Assembly (NCBI GenBank): GCA_934500875.1
Contig: CAKSTL010000003.1
Span: forward strand, 124,001 to 188,000
Direction of reading: 5' to 3'
DNA from: an uncultured Clostridia bacterium
GTDB taxonomy: Bacteria > Bacillota > Clostridia > UMGS1810
DNA length: 64,000 nt
A program made the translations under genes and the position numbers. Shown one piece after another: positions 15,929 through 25,499 of the stretch. Under the pieces are notes generated by a model that was not told where the DNA came from, ran no database searches, and was given only the letters and a program-made list of their open reading frames with translations. The first letter of the stretch is position 1. Every line of letters starts with the position of its first letter.

Positions 15929-18214
15929 ATGAAAAGAAAAATGTTTTCGCTGTTTTTGGCACTGACGGTTGTCATCTCAATGTTTTCATTTTCAGCGTAT
16001 GCGGATGCCGAAAGCGCATGGGACGGTACGAGTGTTGACATAAGCTGGTATAACGGGAACGATACAGCGTACTTTATTTCAACCCCTGCCGCTCTTGCAG
16101 GGCTGGCACAGCTTGTAAATGACGGAACATCAACCTTTGAGGGAAAAACCGTTGTTTTGAAAAGCGATATTAACCTTGGAGGCAAAAACTGGACTCCGAT
16201 AGGGGAACATGTTGTCGATGCCATTACCGCAAAGGTAGACAATACTACTGTTACAAAGATAGACAGTATTACAAAAATGTTTAAAGGTACTTTTGAAGGT
16301 TTGGGACACAAAATCGTCAACCTGACCGTAAACGACACAAACTCGAATAACCGTTCTGCGGCATTTTTTACAGTGCTTGGCGGCAGCGTTAAAAACGTCG
16401 GATTTGAAAATGTAAGCGTTACAAACAAAAGCTATGGCGATGTCGGTGCGGCGACGCTTGCTTATGCAATGAATTCAAATTCAAGAGCGGTAAACGTTTA
16501 TGTTAAAAACGCAAACCTTGAAATTACATCACCCACAACATCATCCAGAGCAGGCTTTGTCGGCGGTTTGGCGTCGGTAATGTTCAACGGCGCTGTGATA
16601 GAAAATTGCTATTGCAATGGAGTGAACGCAAAGTTTAGTGCAAATACCAATTCATATGCAGGCGCAGCCATAGGCACGGGTTGGGGCACAACAGCGGACG
16701 GCGCTGTGTCGCCGAGATACGACATGAATAAAAGCGGAAAGAAATTTACAATTAAAAATTCGTATTTTGTAAATGCCGCTTTCAGTAATGCAACAAATTA
16801 CGGAGTTGTTGGAAGAAAGGGAAGTGATTCGAGCATAACGAATACATATTTTGACGGCAATGAAACAGAACAAAATACCGGTGTAGGGAAAATTGACGAT
16901 ACTGAAGCTTTTAAAACAAGCAACAATCTTGCATATCCGTTCGTAATTAAGGAAAACGATTTCCCCGCACTTTCGTGGGAAACATCCTTGGCAACTCCGG
17001 CAACAGAAAATGCGTGCACATCTTGGTATGACGATAACGCAAGCGTTTTTGCAATTGCCGGTGCGGATGACCTTTCGGGACTCAGAAGCCTTATTGCAGA
17101 CGGAAAAACGTTTGAAAACAAAACGGTATATCTTATAAAGGATATTGACTTGTCAAATATATCCGACTGGACGCCTATCGGGGGCAATACTCCCACTCCG
17201 TCGGAAGGAACGGGTTCTGTTGCAAAGCTTTTCAAGGGCACGCTTGACGGACAAAACCACGTTATAAGCGGTATGAAGATTGCTGCAAAAGAAGGTTCAA
17301 ACCAGTTTGTAGGACTTTTTAATCATCTTGGCGGCACGGTTAAAAACCTCGGTATGGCAAATGCTGATATAAAACTTTACTCAAATTCATATTTTGGCGG
17401 CGCAGGCGTTGTTGCATATGCTCTTACGGGCGGCACGGTTGAAAACGTTTATGTTAAAAACTCTGCGATAACAAGAACGTCGGGAAATGCAGCAAGGCCG
17501 TTTAACGCTGGAGCAATAGCGGGGCATATTTACAAAAATTCAAGCGTTGTAAACTGCTATGCAAAAGATGTGGCAATAAAGGATGAGTCCGGTTCCACAG
17601 CGGACAGTGTAATCGGAGGAATTGCAGGTGCGGTTGCGCAGGATAATATAAGCGGTAAATTTGTAACTGGCGAAACAGGTGTTACGTTTAAAAATACGTA
17701 CGCAGCTGACTTCAAATTTAACGTTCGCTTGTATAACGGTCTTGCGGTAAACAAGGCAGGAAAAAGCGCAAATATTATCGCTGAAAATGTATTTACCGAT
17801 ATAGCTGGAGATAACAATGCGGTAGGCAAAACGGTGTCAAAATCAAAGCTTAAAAATGCAGCGATTTTTACTGAAGGATTTAAGGCTGATATTTACGGAC
17901 AGAACGGGTATTACCCGATACTTTCGGGCGAAACGGTTACAAAGACAAAAACGGGCATTGTTATCGAGCACTTAAACAGCACCGAAGCAAAAATTGCAAA
18001 CACCTCGGATGGCGAAAAAAGCGCATATATAGTAATCGCATACTATAACAACGGCAATATGACAGGCGCAGAAGTTATCGGAACAAAAGCAATAAAGGCA
18101 GACAATGCGGAAAGTTTTACAATAACAAAGCCTTCGGACTGCAATCTTGTAAAGGCGTTTGTTTTCAATTCCGATTCCGACATTTCGCCGCTTAACTATG
18201 CAATTGAGTATTAA
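15929..18214 (+). CDS. Secreted GLUG-repeat protein with internal duplication
   Basis: A 761-residue exported protein: signal peptide with MKRKMFSLFLAL start and a cleavage site near AYA-DA (about residue 26). Two homologous halves (about 29-355 and 362-665) each open with a SWY(N/D)-type segment, then a DI(N/D)L-x-WTPIG motif and FKGT(F/L)-(E/D)G-(L/Q)-(G/N)H, followed by beta-helical GLUG-like turns (FVGGLAS, NVYVKNA, GAIAGH). GLUG repeats occur in adhesins and IgA-peptidase-like proteins; here a glycan- or surface-binding role is inferred. Residues about 676-761 form an Ig-like module that recurs in other proteins of this region (see findings). GGAGGAG lies just before the ATG at 15929; it is the first gene of operon A. 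Confidence 0.75.
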   Translation: MKRKMFSLFLALTVVISMFSFSAYADAESAWDGTSVDISWYNGNDTAYFISTPAALAGLAQLVNDGTSTFEGKTVVLKSDINLGGKNWTPIGEHVVDAITAKVDNTTVTKIDSITKMFKGTFEGLGHKIVNLTVNDTNSNNRSAAFFTVLGGSVKNVGFENVSVTNKSYGDVGAATLAYAMNSNSRAVNVYVKNANLEITSPTTSSRAGFVGGLASVMFNGAVIENCYCNGVNAKFSANTNSYAGAAIGTGWGTTADGAVSPRYDMNKSGKKFTIKNSYFVNAAFSNATNYGVVGRKGSDSSITNTYFDGNETEQNTGVGKIDDTEAFKTSNNLAYPFVIKENDFPALSWETSLATPATENACTSWYDDNASVFAIAGADDLSGLRSLIADGKTFENKTVYLIKDIDLSNISDWTPIGGNTPTPSEGTGSVAKLFKGTLDGQNHVISGMKIAAKEGSNQFVGLFNHLGGTVKNLGMANADIKLYSNSYFGGAGVVAYALTGGTVENVYVKNSAITRTSGNAARPFNAGAIAGHIYKNSSVVNCYAKDVAIKDESGSTADSVIGGIAGAVAQDNISGKFVTGETGVTFKNTYAADFKFNVRLYNGLAVNKAGKSANIIAENVFTDIAGDNNAVGKTVSKSKLKNAAIFTEGFKADIYGQNGYYPILSGETVTKTKTGIVIEHLNSTEAKIANTSDGEKSAYIVIAYYNNGNMTGAEVIGTKAIKADNAESFTITKPSDCNLVKAFVFNSDSDISPLNYAIEY

Positions 18215-18237
18215 TACATTTTTTTGGAGAGATTACA

Positions 18238-19194
18238 ATGAAACTATCTGAAACAAAAAGCGAAAAAAGGGTGAAAAGGAGAAAGAAAAATTCTCTTGAG
18301 AGGCAGTCAACACTACAGCTCAGCCTTATTGCCGCCCCGGGAATTTTATGGTTTTTGGTGTTTGCATATATTCCTATGTTCGGTCTTATTCTTGCGTTTA
18401 AAGATTTTAACTATGCCGAAGGAATACTCGGCAGCCGCTGGGTGGGGCTTGACAATTTTAAGTTTGTGTTCGAGTCGAACGACGCAATACGAATTTTCAG
18501 AAACACTGTTTTATACAATGCGGCGTTTATTGTGCTTGACAATATCCTGGGCATTGCCTGCGCCCTTGCTCTTGACAGTATGAGCAAAAAACGGCACGTT
18601 AAGTTTTATCAGACCTGCCTTTTTCTGCCGTACTTTATTTCGTGGGTTGTTGTGGGGTACATAATGCAGGCGCTCTGTTCGCACGAATTCGGACTTTTAA
18701 ATACTTTTTTAAAAGGTATTGGATTAAACGGCGTTCAGTGGTATAATGAAACCAAACCCTGGCCTGCGATAATAATATTTGCACACCTTTGGAAAAACGT
18801 CGGATTTAAAACGCTTGTATATTACGGCTCGGTAATAGGCATAGACAATCAGCTTTTTGAAGCGGCTAAAATAGACGGTGCAACAAGATGGCAGACAATA
18901 TACAAAATCATTCTTCCGCTCTTAAAGCCTACGGTTATAGTAATGTTTATTCTCGCAATAGGCAATATGATGCGTGCGGATTTCGGACTTTTCTACTACG
19001 TTCCGAACAATACAGGCATACTCTACGAGGTAACCGACGTTCTGGATACATACATTTACAGAACTTTAAAACAGCTCGGCGATATCTGCGGTTCGTCTGC
19101 GGTGTCGGCATTTCAGGCGGTTGTCGGACTTGTTCTGGTGCTTTTGTCAAACTGGGCAATAAGAGTTATTGACGAAGAAAACGCAATGTTTTAA
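18238..19194 (+). CDS. ABC sugar importer permease, LplB type
   Basis: A 318-residue permease with six predicted helices and the cytoplasmic EAA loop EAAKIDGATRWQTIYKIILP (about residues 212-231) that docks the ATPase. The basic N-terminus, the PGILWFLVFAYIPMFGLILAFKDF-like opening and the length match the LplB subfamily, which imports complex oligosaccharides such as pectin or xylan fragments in Firmicutes. It is followed after 12 bases by its YtcP-type partner. No ATPase gene is in the operon. Confidence 0.9.
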   Translation: MKLSETKSEKRVKRRKKNSLERQSTLQLSLIAAPGILWFLVFAYIPMFGLILAFKDFNYAEGILGSRWVGLDNFKFVFESNDAIRIFRNTVLYNAAFIVLDNILGIACALALDSMSKKRHVKFYQTCLFLPYFISWVVVGYIMQALCSHEFGLLNTFLKGIGLNGVQWYNETKPWPAIIIFAHLWKNVGFKTLVYYGSVIGIDNQLFEAAKIDGATRWQTIYKIILPLLKPTVIVMFILAIGNMMRADFGLFYYVPNNTGILYEVTDVLDTYIYRTLKQLGDICGSSAVSAFQAVVGLVLVLLSNWAIRVIDEENAMF

Positions 19195-19206
19195 AGGGGT
19201 GCGAAA

Positions 19207-20088
19207 ATGGAAAACGAAATTAGAGAAAACAGCAGAATTAAACGGTTTGTAATACATTTTTTGATGCTTCTTCTGGCATTTGCGTGCATAGCGCCGTTTT
19301 TTATGATAATTTCAACGTCGTTTTTGAGCGAAAAGAATTTTTCTTCAAACGGCTATGCGCTTTTTCCGAGGCAATTTTGCTTTGACGCATACAAATTTGT
19401 GTTCAGAAATCCGAGAACCATCTTAAATTCGTATGCGCTTACAATTTTTACAACCGTTGTCGGCACGGCAGTGGGAATGTTTCTTATGACGTCAACGGCA
19501 TATCCTTTGTCACGTCCTGACTATAAATTTAAAGGGCCGCTCTCGTTTTATGTGTATTTTACAATGCTGTTTAACGGCGGTATGGTTGCAAACTATATCT
19601 GGATTACACGCTATTTAAATTTATACAACAGTGTGTGGGCGCTGATTTTGCCCGGTCTTATGAGTGCGTCAAACCTTCTTATTCTGCGCACGTTTTTTAA
19701 AACCGTGCCAATGTCGCTTATTGAAAGCGCAAAGCTTGAGGGCGCAAGCGAATTCAGAATATATTTGACCATTGTTATTCCGCTTGCAAAGGCGGGCATT
19801 GCAACAATTATGCTTATCACTGCGTTTACATACTGGAACGAGTGGATGAGAAGTATGCTTTATATGGACCAGGGCGATAAGCTTACAATACAGTATTATC
19901 TTGTAAAAATTCTTGAAGAAGTAAATCTTGCCAAGGAATATTCGGATATGATGACCGATACTCCGCCGGCAAACGAATCGGTGAGAATGGCAATATGCCT
20001 TCTTGCGGCAGGACCTATGACGGCAATTTTCCCGTTTTTTCAAAAGTATTTTGTAAAAGGAATTACCGTCGGCTCGGTTAAAGGATAA
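19207..20088 (+). CDS. ABC sugar importer permease, LplC/YtcP type
   Basis: A 293-residue permease with six predicted helices. The EAA loop reads ESAKLEGASEFRIYLTIVIP (about residues 178-197), and the C-terminus FQKYFVKGITVGSVKG is the standard end of this subfamily. It forms a heterodimer with the LplB-type subunit directly upstream. The ribosome-binding site AAAGGGG overlaps the end of the preceding gene region. Confidence 0.9.
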   Translation: MENEIRENSRIKRFVIHFLMLLLAFACIAPFFMIISTSFLSEKNFSSNGYALFPRQFCFDAYKFVFRNPRTILNSYALTIFTTVVGTAVGMFLMTSTAYPLSRPDYKFKGPLSFYVYFTMLFNGGMVANYIWITRYLNLYNSVWALILPGLMSASNLLILRTFFKTVPMSLIESAKLEGASEFRIYLTIVIPLAKAGIATIMLITAFTYWNEWMRSMLYMDQGDKLTIQYYLVKILEEVNLAKEYSDMMTDTPPANESVRMAICLLAAGPMTAIFPFFQKYFVKGITVGSVKG

Positions 20089-20097
20089 GGTTTTGAT

Positions 20098-20146
20098 GAT
20101 AATTGTGTTTTAACGATAACGTGTTTTATGGATAATCTGTTTTATG
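20098..20146 (+). repeat. Three tandem ~16-bp repeats in the gap before the solute-binding gene
   Basis: Three head-to-tail copies read GATAATTGTGTTTTAAC (20098-20114), GATAACGTGTTTTATG (20115-20130) and GATAATCTGTTTTATG (20131-20146). They fill the 68-bp gap and end directly at the GGAGG ribosome-binding site of the binding-protein gene. A protein or RNA-processing site is possible; sequence alone does not tell. Confidence 0.65.
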
Positions 20147-20156
20147 GGAGGAAAAT

Positions 20157-21635
20157 ATGAAAAAATTTATTGTGTTATTTTTAGTTCTGACCCTGTGCGC
20201 AGGCGTCGGCGGCTGCAAAAAGAAGGCGGTAAACGGCGACAGCGTACACGTTAAATGGTATCTTTTTACAAGCTCGGCAGATTCGGACAACACCGAGGCG
20301 TTTGCGAATGCGGCAAAAATTGCAAAAGATAAGCTTAATGTTGACCTTGAGCTGGTTGGTATGAATTCAAGCAGCTATGAGTCGAAAATTCAGGTTTTTA
20401 CTGCGTCAAACGAGGAATTTGACATTATGTATGCGTCAAACTGGATGAACGACTATTATCAGAATGTGTCGAGAGGTGCGCTCATTCCGCTTGACGACCT
20501 TTTGAAGGATACGCCCGAGCTTAAAAAGGCTATTCCCGATTATTGGTGGGACGCAGTTAAAATAAACGGAAAAATTTACGGTGTTCCAAATCAGCAGATT
20601 GCCTGCAAGGCGCCGTGTTATGCAATTCCCACTCAGAATATTAAAAGTATGGGGCTCGATATGTCAAAAGCCGACACGGAATATACCGATTACAAAGAGC
20701 TTTTAAACAGCGTGGGGGACTACGCAAAACAGGTTAAGGAAAAAACCGGACGTTACACATTTTTTGAGGGAGGAATGTGGTCGGAGGTTACAATGTACGG
20801 TATGGAGGAGCTTCTCGGTTCGGGGCTTCCCGGTGCGGTGCGATATAACAAAGACGGCAAAATCGAGGTTATAAATCAGTATGAGTCGGAAGAATATCTC
20901 TATGCGCTTGAAAAATCAAGGCAGTGGGTTCTGGACGGCTTAAAACAGCCCAACGATATTGATTCGTCCGAAAAGAGGATAGACGAATACCTTGGCGAGG
21001 GCAAGGTTGCGCCGTGGATAAACAAGCGTCCCACATACAAACCCGGACTTGAATCGGGGCTTAAAACGTATTATGATGTAGATATGTCGGTGCTGTTTAA
21101 AACAAAACCCATTCTTTCGTCGTCGGGACTTTTGGCAACAATAAACGGCGTTAGCGTAACGTCAAAGCACCCCGAGGCAGCGCTTAAGGTGCTGGAGCTT
21201 GCAAATACCGACAGAGATTTCTTTAATGCCGTTGCATACGGCAAAGAAGGCGTTCAGTATGAAAAAGTCGGCGAAAATCACATTAAAAAAATTGCAAATC
21301 CTGCGTACAACGTTTATTCGTGGGCAGTGGGCAATGTGTTCAACGGCTATCTTGTAGAGGGCGACGCTGACGATACCTGGGAAAAAACCAAGGAAATGAA
21401 CGAAGGTGCAAAGAGAAGTCCGCTTATCGGATTTAACGTTGACCCCACAAAGATAAAATCGAAAATCGCAAACTGTAAGTCGGTAATAGACGAATATTCG
21501 GATATTCTCGATTCGGGTACGGTTGATTACAAGCCGATTTACGAAAAGTTTATTGCAAAGCTTAAAGCCGCAGGATGCGACGATATAATAAAAGAGCTTC
21601 AGAGCCAGGTTGATAAGTGGCAGAGCGCAAAATAA
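20157..21635 (+). CDS. Extracellular sugar-binding lipoprotein (LplA-like, DUF3502 C-terminus)
   Basis: A 492-residue lipoprotein with signal MKKFIVLFLVLTLCAGVGGC (lipobox GVGGC, cysteine about residue 20). It resembles family-1 solute-binding proteins of LplA/YtcQ type, with DIMYASNWMNDYYQNVSRGALIPLDDLL near residues 85-115. The C-terminal about 70 residues (SPLIGFNVDP-TKIKSKIANC) match the DUF3502 region typical of these receptors. It supplies substrate to the two permeases just upstream. GGGAGG precedes the ATG. Confidence 0.9.
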   Translation: MKKFIVLFLVLTLCAGVGGCKKKAVNGDSVHVKWYLFTSSADSDNTEAFANAAKIAKDKLNVDLELVGMNSSSYESKIQVFTASNEEFDIMYASNWMNDYYQNVSRGALIPLDDLLKDTPELKKAIPDYWWDAVKINGKIYGVPNQQIACKAPCYAIPTQNIKSMGLDMSKADTEYTDYKELLNSVGDYAKQVKEKTGRYTFFEGGMWSEVTMYGMEELLGSGLPGAVRYNKDGKIEVINQYESEEYLYALEKSRQWVLDGLKQPNDIDSSEKRIDEYLGEGKVAPWINKRPTYKPGLESGLKTYYDVDMSVLFKTKPILSSSGLLATINGVSVTSKHPEAALKVLELANTDRDFFNAVAYGKEGVQYEKVGENHIKKIANPAYNVYSWAVGNVFNGYLVEGDADDTWEKTKEMNEGAKRSPLIGFNVDPTKIKSKIANCKSVIDEYSDILDSGTVDYKPIYEKFIAKLKAAGCDDIIKELQSQVDKWQSAK

Positions 21636-21655
21636 ATTTCTTTGGGAGAGCATAT

Positions 21656-24600
21656 ATGAAAAAAATATTTGCAAAATGTCTGGCATTTGTATCTGTTTTA
21701 AGCTTGTGTTTAACGCCGTTTAATTCATATGCTTTTTCTGACGGCGACGAAAAGGTGTGGAAAAACATCTATGTTTCAACGCTCGGAAACGACGAAAATG
21801 ACGGAAGCTTAAATGCGCCGTTTAAAACCGTTGAACGTGCAAAAGAAGAAGTAAGAAAAATATCTGAAAATATGTCGGGCGATATTGTTGTCAATATCGC
21901 CGACGGCATTTACAGGCAAAAGGAAATGTTAGATTTTACCGTTGCCGATTCGGGCAAAAACGGATATAATGTAATATATAGGGGCGAGAAAGGGAAATAT
22001 CCTGTAATTTCGGGCGGTTTTGAAGTCGGCGGATTTGAAAAATACGAAAACAATTCCGATATTTACTGCGTTTCGCTTGAAAATTACAAGGATGTTGAGC
22101 TTATCCGTTCAATTTTCTGCGGCGGCAAAAAATACCGTATGGCGCAGAGCGATATGCTTATAAAAGGCGAAGCGGATTACGACGATGTTAACACGCATTA
22201 TACGTCGGACGGGTTTTACATTTCAAAAAAATATATGGCAAAATATAAAAATCCCGAAAATCTGGAACTTTTATGGTCACGTGAATGGGTGGATGTTATC
22301 TGCAAGGTTGATGAAATAATTGATGACCCCGAAAACAGCGACAGGCTTATTGTGCGTATGCAGCAAAGCCTGTGGCAGGCATACAAGGATTATCCGTATA
22401 ACGGCAAATCTCCTTCATATGACCAGTATTTTCAGGTTATAAATGCGTTTGAGCTTCTGGACAAGCCGGGCGAATTTTATTATGACACAAAAGAAAAAAT
22501 GCTGTATATATACCCCTATGAAGAAACTGATATGACGTCGGCAAAGGCGACAATTCCCACGCTTGAAAGAATGTTATACATAGTGGGCGAGGATGTTGAC
22601 AAAAGGGTGGAAAACATCACGTTTGAGGGACTTTCGCTTGCACACACAACATGGCTTGCGCCCGGAAAATACGGTTATAAGGGTCATCAGGTGCAAAACA
22701 CCTGGGTTACAAATGACTGCGCAAAATATATGCCCGGAACGATAAAGCTTGAATGGGCAAACAATATAAATTTTAAAGATAACCATATCTACGACCACGG
22801 TATGAGCGCAATAGATTTTGAGAATGCGGTTACAAATTCAAGCGTAATCGGCAATGCTTTCAACGACCTTGACGGCGCTGCGTTTGTGGAGGGCCGCCGT
22901 GAACACGAGGAGTGGCCGCAAAAGGGCGGGGATATTGCAAAAATACTTGAAGAAGGCGATATTTACGCCGACGATAAGTATAAAAATCCTATATCGGACG
23001 AGGGCAGAAAATTTTATCTTTTGGAAGAGCATACAACGTCAACCTATGCCCGTCAGGTGAACGGCGATAGGGCATATGCCGACGAGGACGGTATGGTTGA
23101 CCTTATGGCGGCGAACGAAAGGGCGCTTATCGCAACGTCGTATTTCGGAAAAAACGTCGGCACCGACCGTGATTATAAATCCCTTCGTGTGCTTGTAAAC
23201 ACGGAGGTTAAAAACGGAAATCAAACAGGCGCATGGTTCGGCGACCCGTATGCGGCTGAAAAAGGTGAAAAAACTTGGATAAGGGCGGATTTTGAAAGAA
23301 AATATCATATAAACAAAATTGTTTTGAAATTTGATACAAACCTTATCGGCGAAGAATACCGAAAAGGTTATGAAATTCTTCTTTCAAACGACAAAAATTT
23401 TAATGACGCATCAACAAAATGCGTTGCCGTTCAGTCTGATACGGCAGGAGAAAAAGAGGTTTATACGGTAGACCTTCCGGACGAAACGTTCCGCTATATG
23501 ATGATAAGAACAATCGGCGCAACTCTCTTTGGGCTTACAACGTTTTACGTTTATTCAAAGGATAAAGGGCCGTACACAATTATAGAGCGCAACTGCGGAA
23601 ACGAGTTTTCAAACAACTATGCCGTAAGATGTGCCGGTTCGATATATTCCTCTGCGGTGGTAAGCACCGATTATACCGAGGATTTCAAAGCGCACCATAA
23701 CGAAATTATCGACACGCCGTACACCGGTTTTGAAATCGGCAGCGGCTGGTCGTGGCAGCCGTTCGGCTCGGCAAGAATCGATATAAGAAACAATTTTGTA
23801 AGCAAAACAACGCGTTTTCTGCACGACGGTGCGGCAATTTACACTCTCGGTTTTATGCCGTATTCGTATATCGCCGAAAATTACTGCAAAACAGATTACA
23901 CCGGCAACGGAGCGCTTTATCCCGACCAGGGAACGTCATACACGCTCTGGAAAAACAACGTTGTTGAGGATTCGGGCGTATATGCGGCGCACTTTTGGAT
24001 AAAGAGCCAGCGGTACGACAAGCTGGAGAACACGTATTCCGATACCGATATGTACTTAAAGGCTACGGACATTACGTCAAAAATAGACGCACCGAAGGTG
24101 TTTTTGCCCGGTACAATGCAGCCCGAGGCTTATGAGATTGCAAAAAACGCAGGGCTCGAAGAAGAATACGAATATCTTCGTTCGCTTGTTCCCGATGGCA
24201 GCTTAAGGCTTCCCGACGAGCATCAGTGCTATCTCTCGGCGGCATCTATGAACAGGCTCTACTACATTGCAAAGTCAAAGGAAAGCACTGCCGAAAATAT
24301 GCTTAAAAACGGCAAATTCGGAAATCTTTCGTGGGAATACGATTATAAATATCTTACAAAAATCAAAACTGCGCTCGACGATACGGTGTCACGCTCCGAC
24401 CCGAATGATATTGACGAAATTGTTCGCCTGCGTGACGCAATAACCGAGGCACGAAACAGCGTGTCGCACCCTTCGCTTGATGAAATGAGGGCATTTTTGG
24501 AAGGTGAGCTTGACGGCGTAAAAACTTACAAAAATTTTGACAAGGCGGCATACGGCGAGTATTCAAAAACAGAATATGACCGGCTTAAATCGGTATACGA

Positions 24601-25477
24601 AAAAATCGTTTCCGCAAAGAATTTGGACGATAAAGCCTCATATGCGCTTGTGCTCGAAGCGGAGGAAAAGTACGAAAACTTTAAAAATTCGCTTATTTCG
24701 GCGGATATTGAATATATAAACGCTTCGGATATGAAGGGTATAAATATTGATAAGGAAAACAAAATTGTTACGATTGAATTTAACGAAAATGTTGCGAAAG
24801 ACAAAATCAGCGTTGAAATTTATACCAACAAAACCGCAGAGTGTGCTGATGTCAATACGGTGCTAAACCTTGAAAATGACGTTGTTATTCCGATTTATCA
24901 GAAGGCTGAAAAAGAGTATGTAAACTGGACGGTAAAATCGGCCGAAAACAGCGGCGGAGATTGCTGCAGGATAGGAACCGACAAATGGCTGACCGACGCA
25001 AAGGAGGAATATAAAATATTCAAAACCTCAGGCGGCGCACTGCACCTTGACAGAAACTGTATGCCGTATATGTATAACGAAAAATGTGCGGATGAATTTT
25101 CGTTAAGCTTTATGCCCGAAACGCCGTATGAAAAAAATGAGTTTACCGTTATTTTCAATTCGGGCAGGGCGCAGAGCTTTAAAATGAATTCAAAGCACGC
25201 CTCGGACGCACACTGTGAAATTGTTTTTAACGACAATTCCGCAAGCCTTATTCTGTGCAAAAACGGTGTAAGAAGTGCGCTTGCGGCTTCTGATAACGTG
25301 AATATAAAATACAACGGATACAACGATTTGAAAATAAGCAGCGAATATGTAAATTCCGGTATAAGCATAGGTGTTTGGCTCAACGGCGAAAAGATTTTAT
25401 CTGCGATTGGCGATGGCAGTGTAAAAAGCGGATATTTCGGATTTTACACTCCGAACACGGCAATAAACATAAAATAA
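21656..25477 (+). CDS. Secreted GH141-like parallel beta-helix enzyme with inserted discoidin domain
   Basis: A 1273-residue exported protein (signal about 1-26). Residues about 36-500 show the GH141 pattern: IYVSTLGNDENDG, PFKTVERAKEEV, GDIVVNIADGIYRQ, PVISGG, and NITFEGLSLAHTTWLAPG with MPGTIKLEWANNINF. A discoidin (F5/8C) module (about 510-635, ending FRYMMIRTIGATLFGL) interrupts the helix, which resumes at about 640-830 (NNYAVRC, FLHDGAAIYTLGF). A charged helical stretch (about 880-1018) and a C-terminal jelly-roll-like module (about 1020-1273) follow. Characterised GH141 members include an alpha-L-fucosidase acting on rhamnogalacturonan II and a xylanase, so fucose release is plausible given fucI upstream, but the specificity is inference. 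The ATG at 21656 follows GGGAGAG. Confidence 0.75.
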   Translation: MKKIFAKCLAFVSVLSLCLTPFNSYAFSDGDEKVWKNIYVSTLGNDENDGSLNAPFKTVERAKEEVRKISENMSGDIVVNIADGIYRQKEMLDFTVADSGKNGYNVIYRGEKGKYPVISGGFEVGGFEKYENNSDIYCVSLENYKDVELIRSIFCGGKKYRMAQSDMLIKGEADYDDVNTHYTSDGFYISKKYMAKYKNPENLELLWSREWVDVICKVDEIIDDPENSDRLIVRMQQSLWQAYKDYPYNGKSPSYDQYFQVINAFELLDKPGEFYYDTKEKMLYIYPYEETDMTSAKATIPTLERMLYIVGEDVDKRVENITFEGLSLAHTTWLAPGKYGYKGHQVQNTWVTNDCAKYMPGTIKLEWANNINFKDNHIYDHGMSAIDFENAVTNSSVIGNAFNDLDGAAFVEGRREHEEWPQKGGDIAKILEEGDIYADDKYKNPISDEGRKFYLLEEHTTSTYARQVNGDRAYADEDGMVDLMAANERALIATSYFGKNVGTDRDYKSLRVLVNTEVKNGNQTGAWFGDPYAAEKGEKTWIRADFERKYHINKIVLKFDTNLIGEEYRKGYEILLSNDKNFNDASTKCVAVQSDTAGEKEVYTVDLPDETFRYMMIRTIGATLFGLTTFYVYSKDKGPYTIIERNCGNEFSNNYAVRCAGSIYSSAVVSTDYTEDFKAHHNEIIDTPYTGFEIGSGWSWQPFGSARIDIRNNFVSKTTRFLHDGAAIYTLGFMPYSYIAENYCKTDYTGNGALYPDQGTSYTLWKNNVVEDSGVYAAHFWIKSQRYDKLENTYSDTDMYLKATDITSKIDAPKVFLPGTMQPEAYEIAKNAGLEEEYEYLRSLVPDGSLRLPDEHQCYLSAASMNRLYYIAKSKESTAENMLKNGKFGNLSWEYDYKYLTKIKTALDDTVSRSDPNDIDEIVRLRDAITEARNSVSHPSLDEMRAFLEGELDGVKTYKNFDKAAYGEYSKTEYDRLKSVYEKIVSAKNLDDKASYALVLEAEEKYENFKNSLISADIEYINASDMKGINIDKENKIVTIEFNENVAKDKISVEIYTNKTAECADVNTVLNLENDVVIPIYQKAEKEYVNWTVKSAENSGGDCCRIGTDKWLTDAKEEYKIFKTSGGALHLDRNCMPYMYNEKCADEFSLSFMPETPYEKNEFTVIFNSGRAQSFKMNSKHASDAHCEIVFNDNSASLILCKNGVRSALAASDNVNIKYNGYNDLKISSEYVNSGISIGVWLNGEKILSAIGDGSVKSGYFGFYTPNTAINIK

Positions 25478-25499
25478 AAGTGGAAGGAATGAAAAGTTT

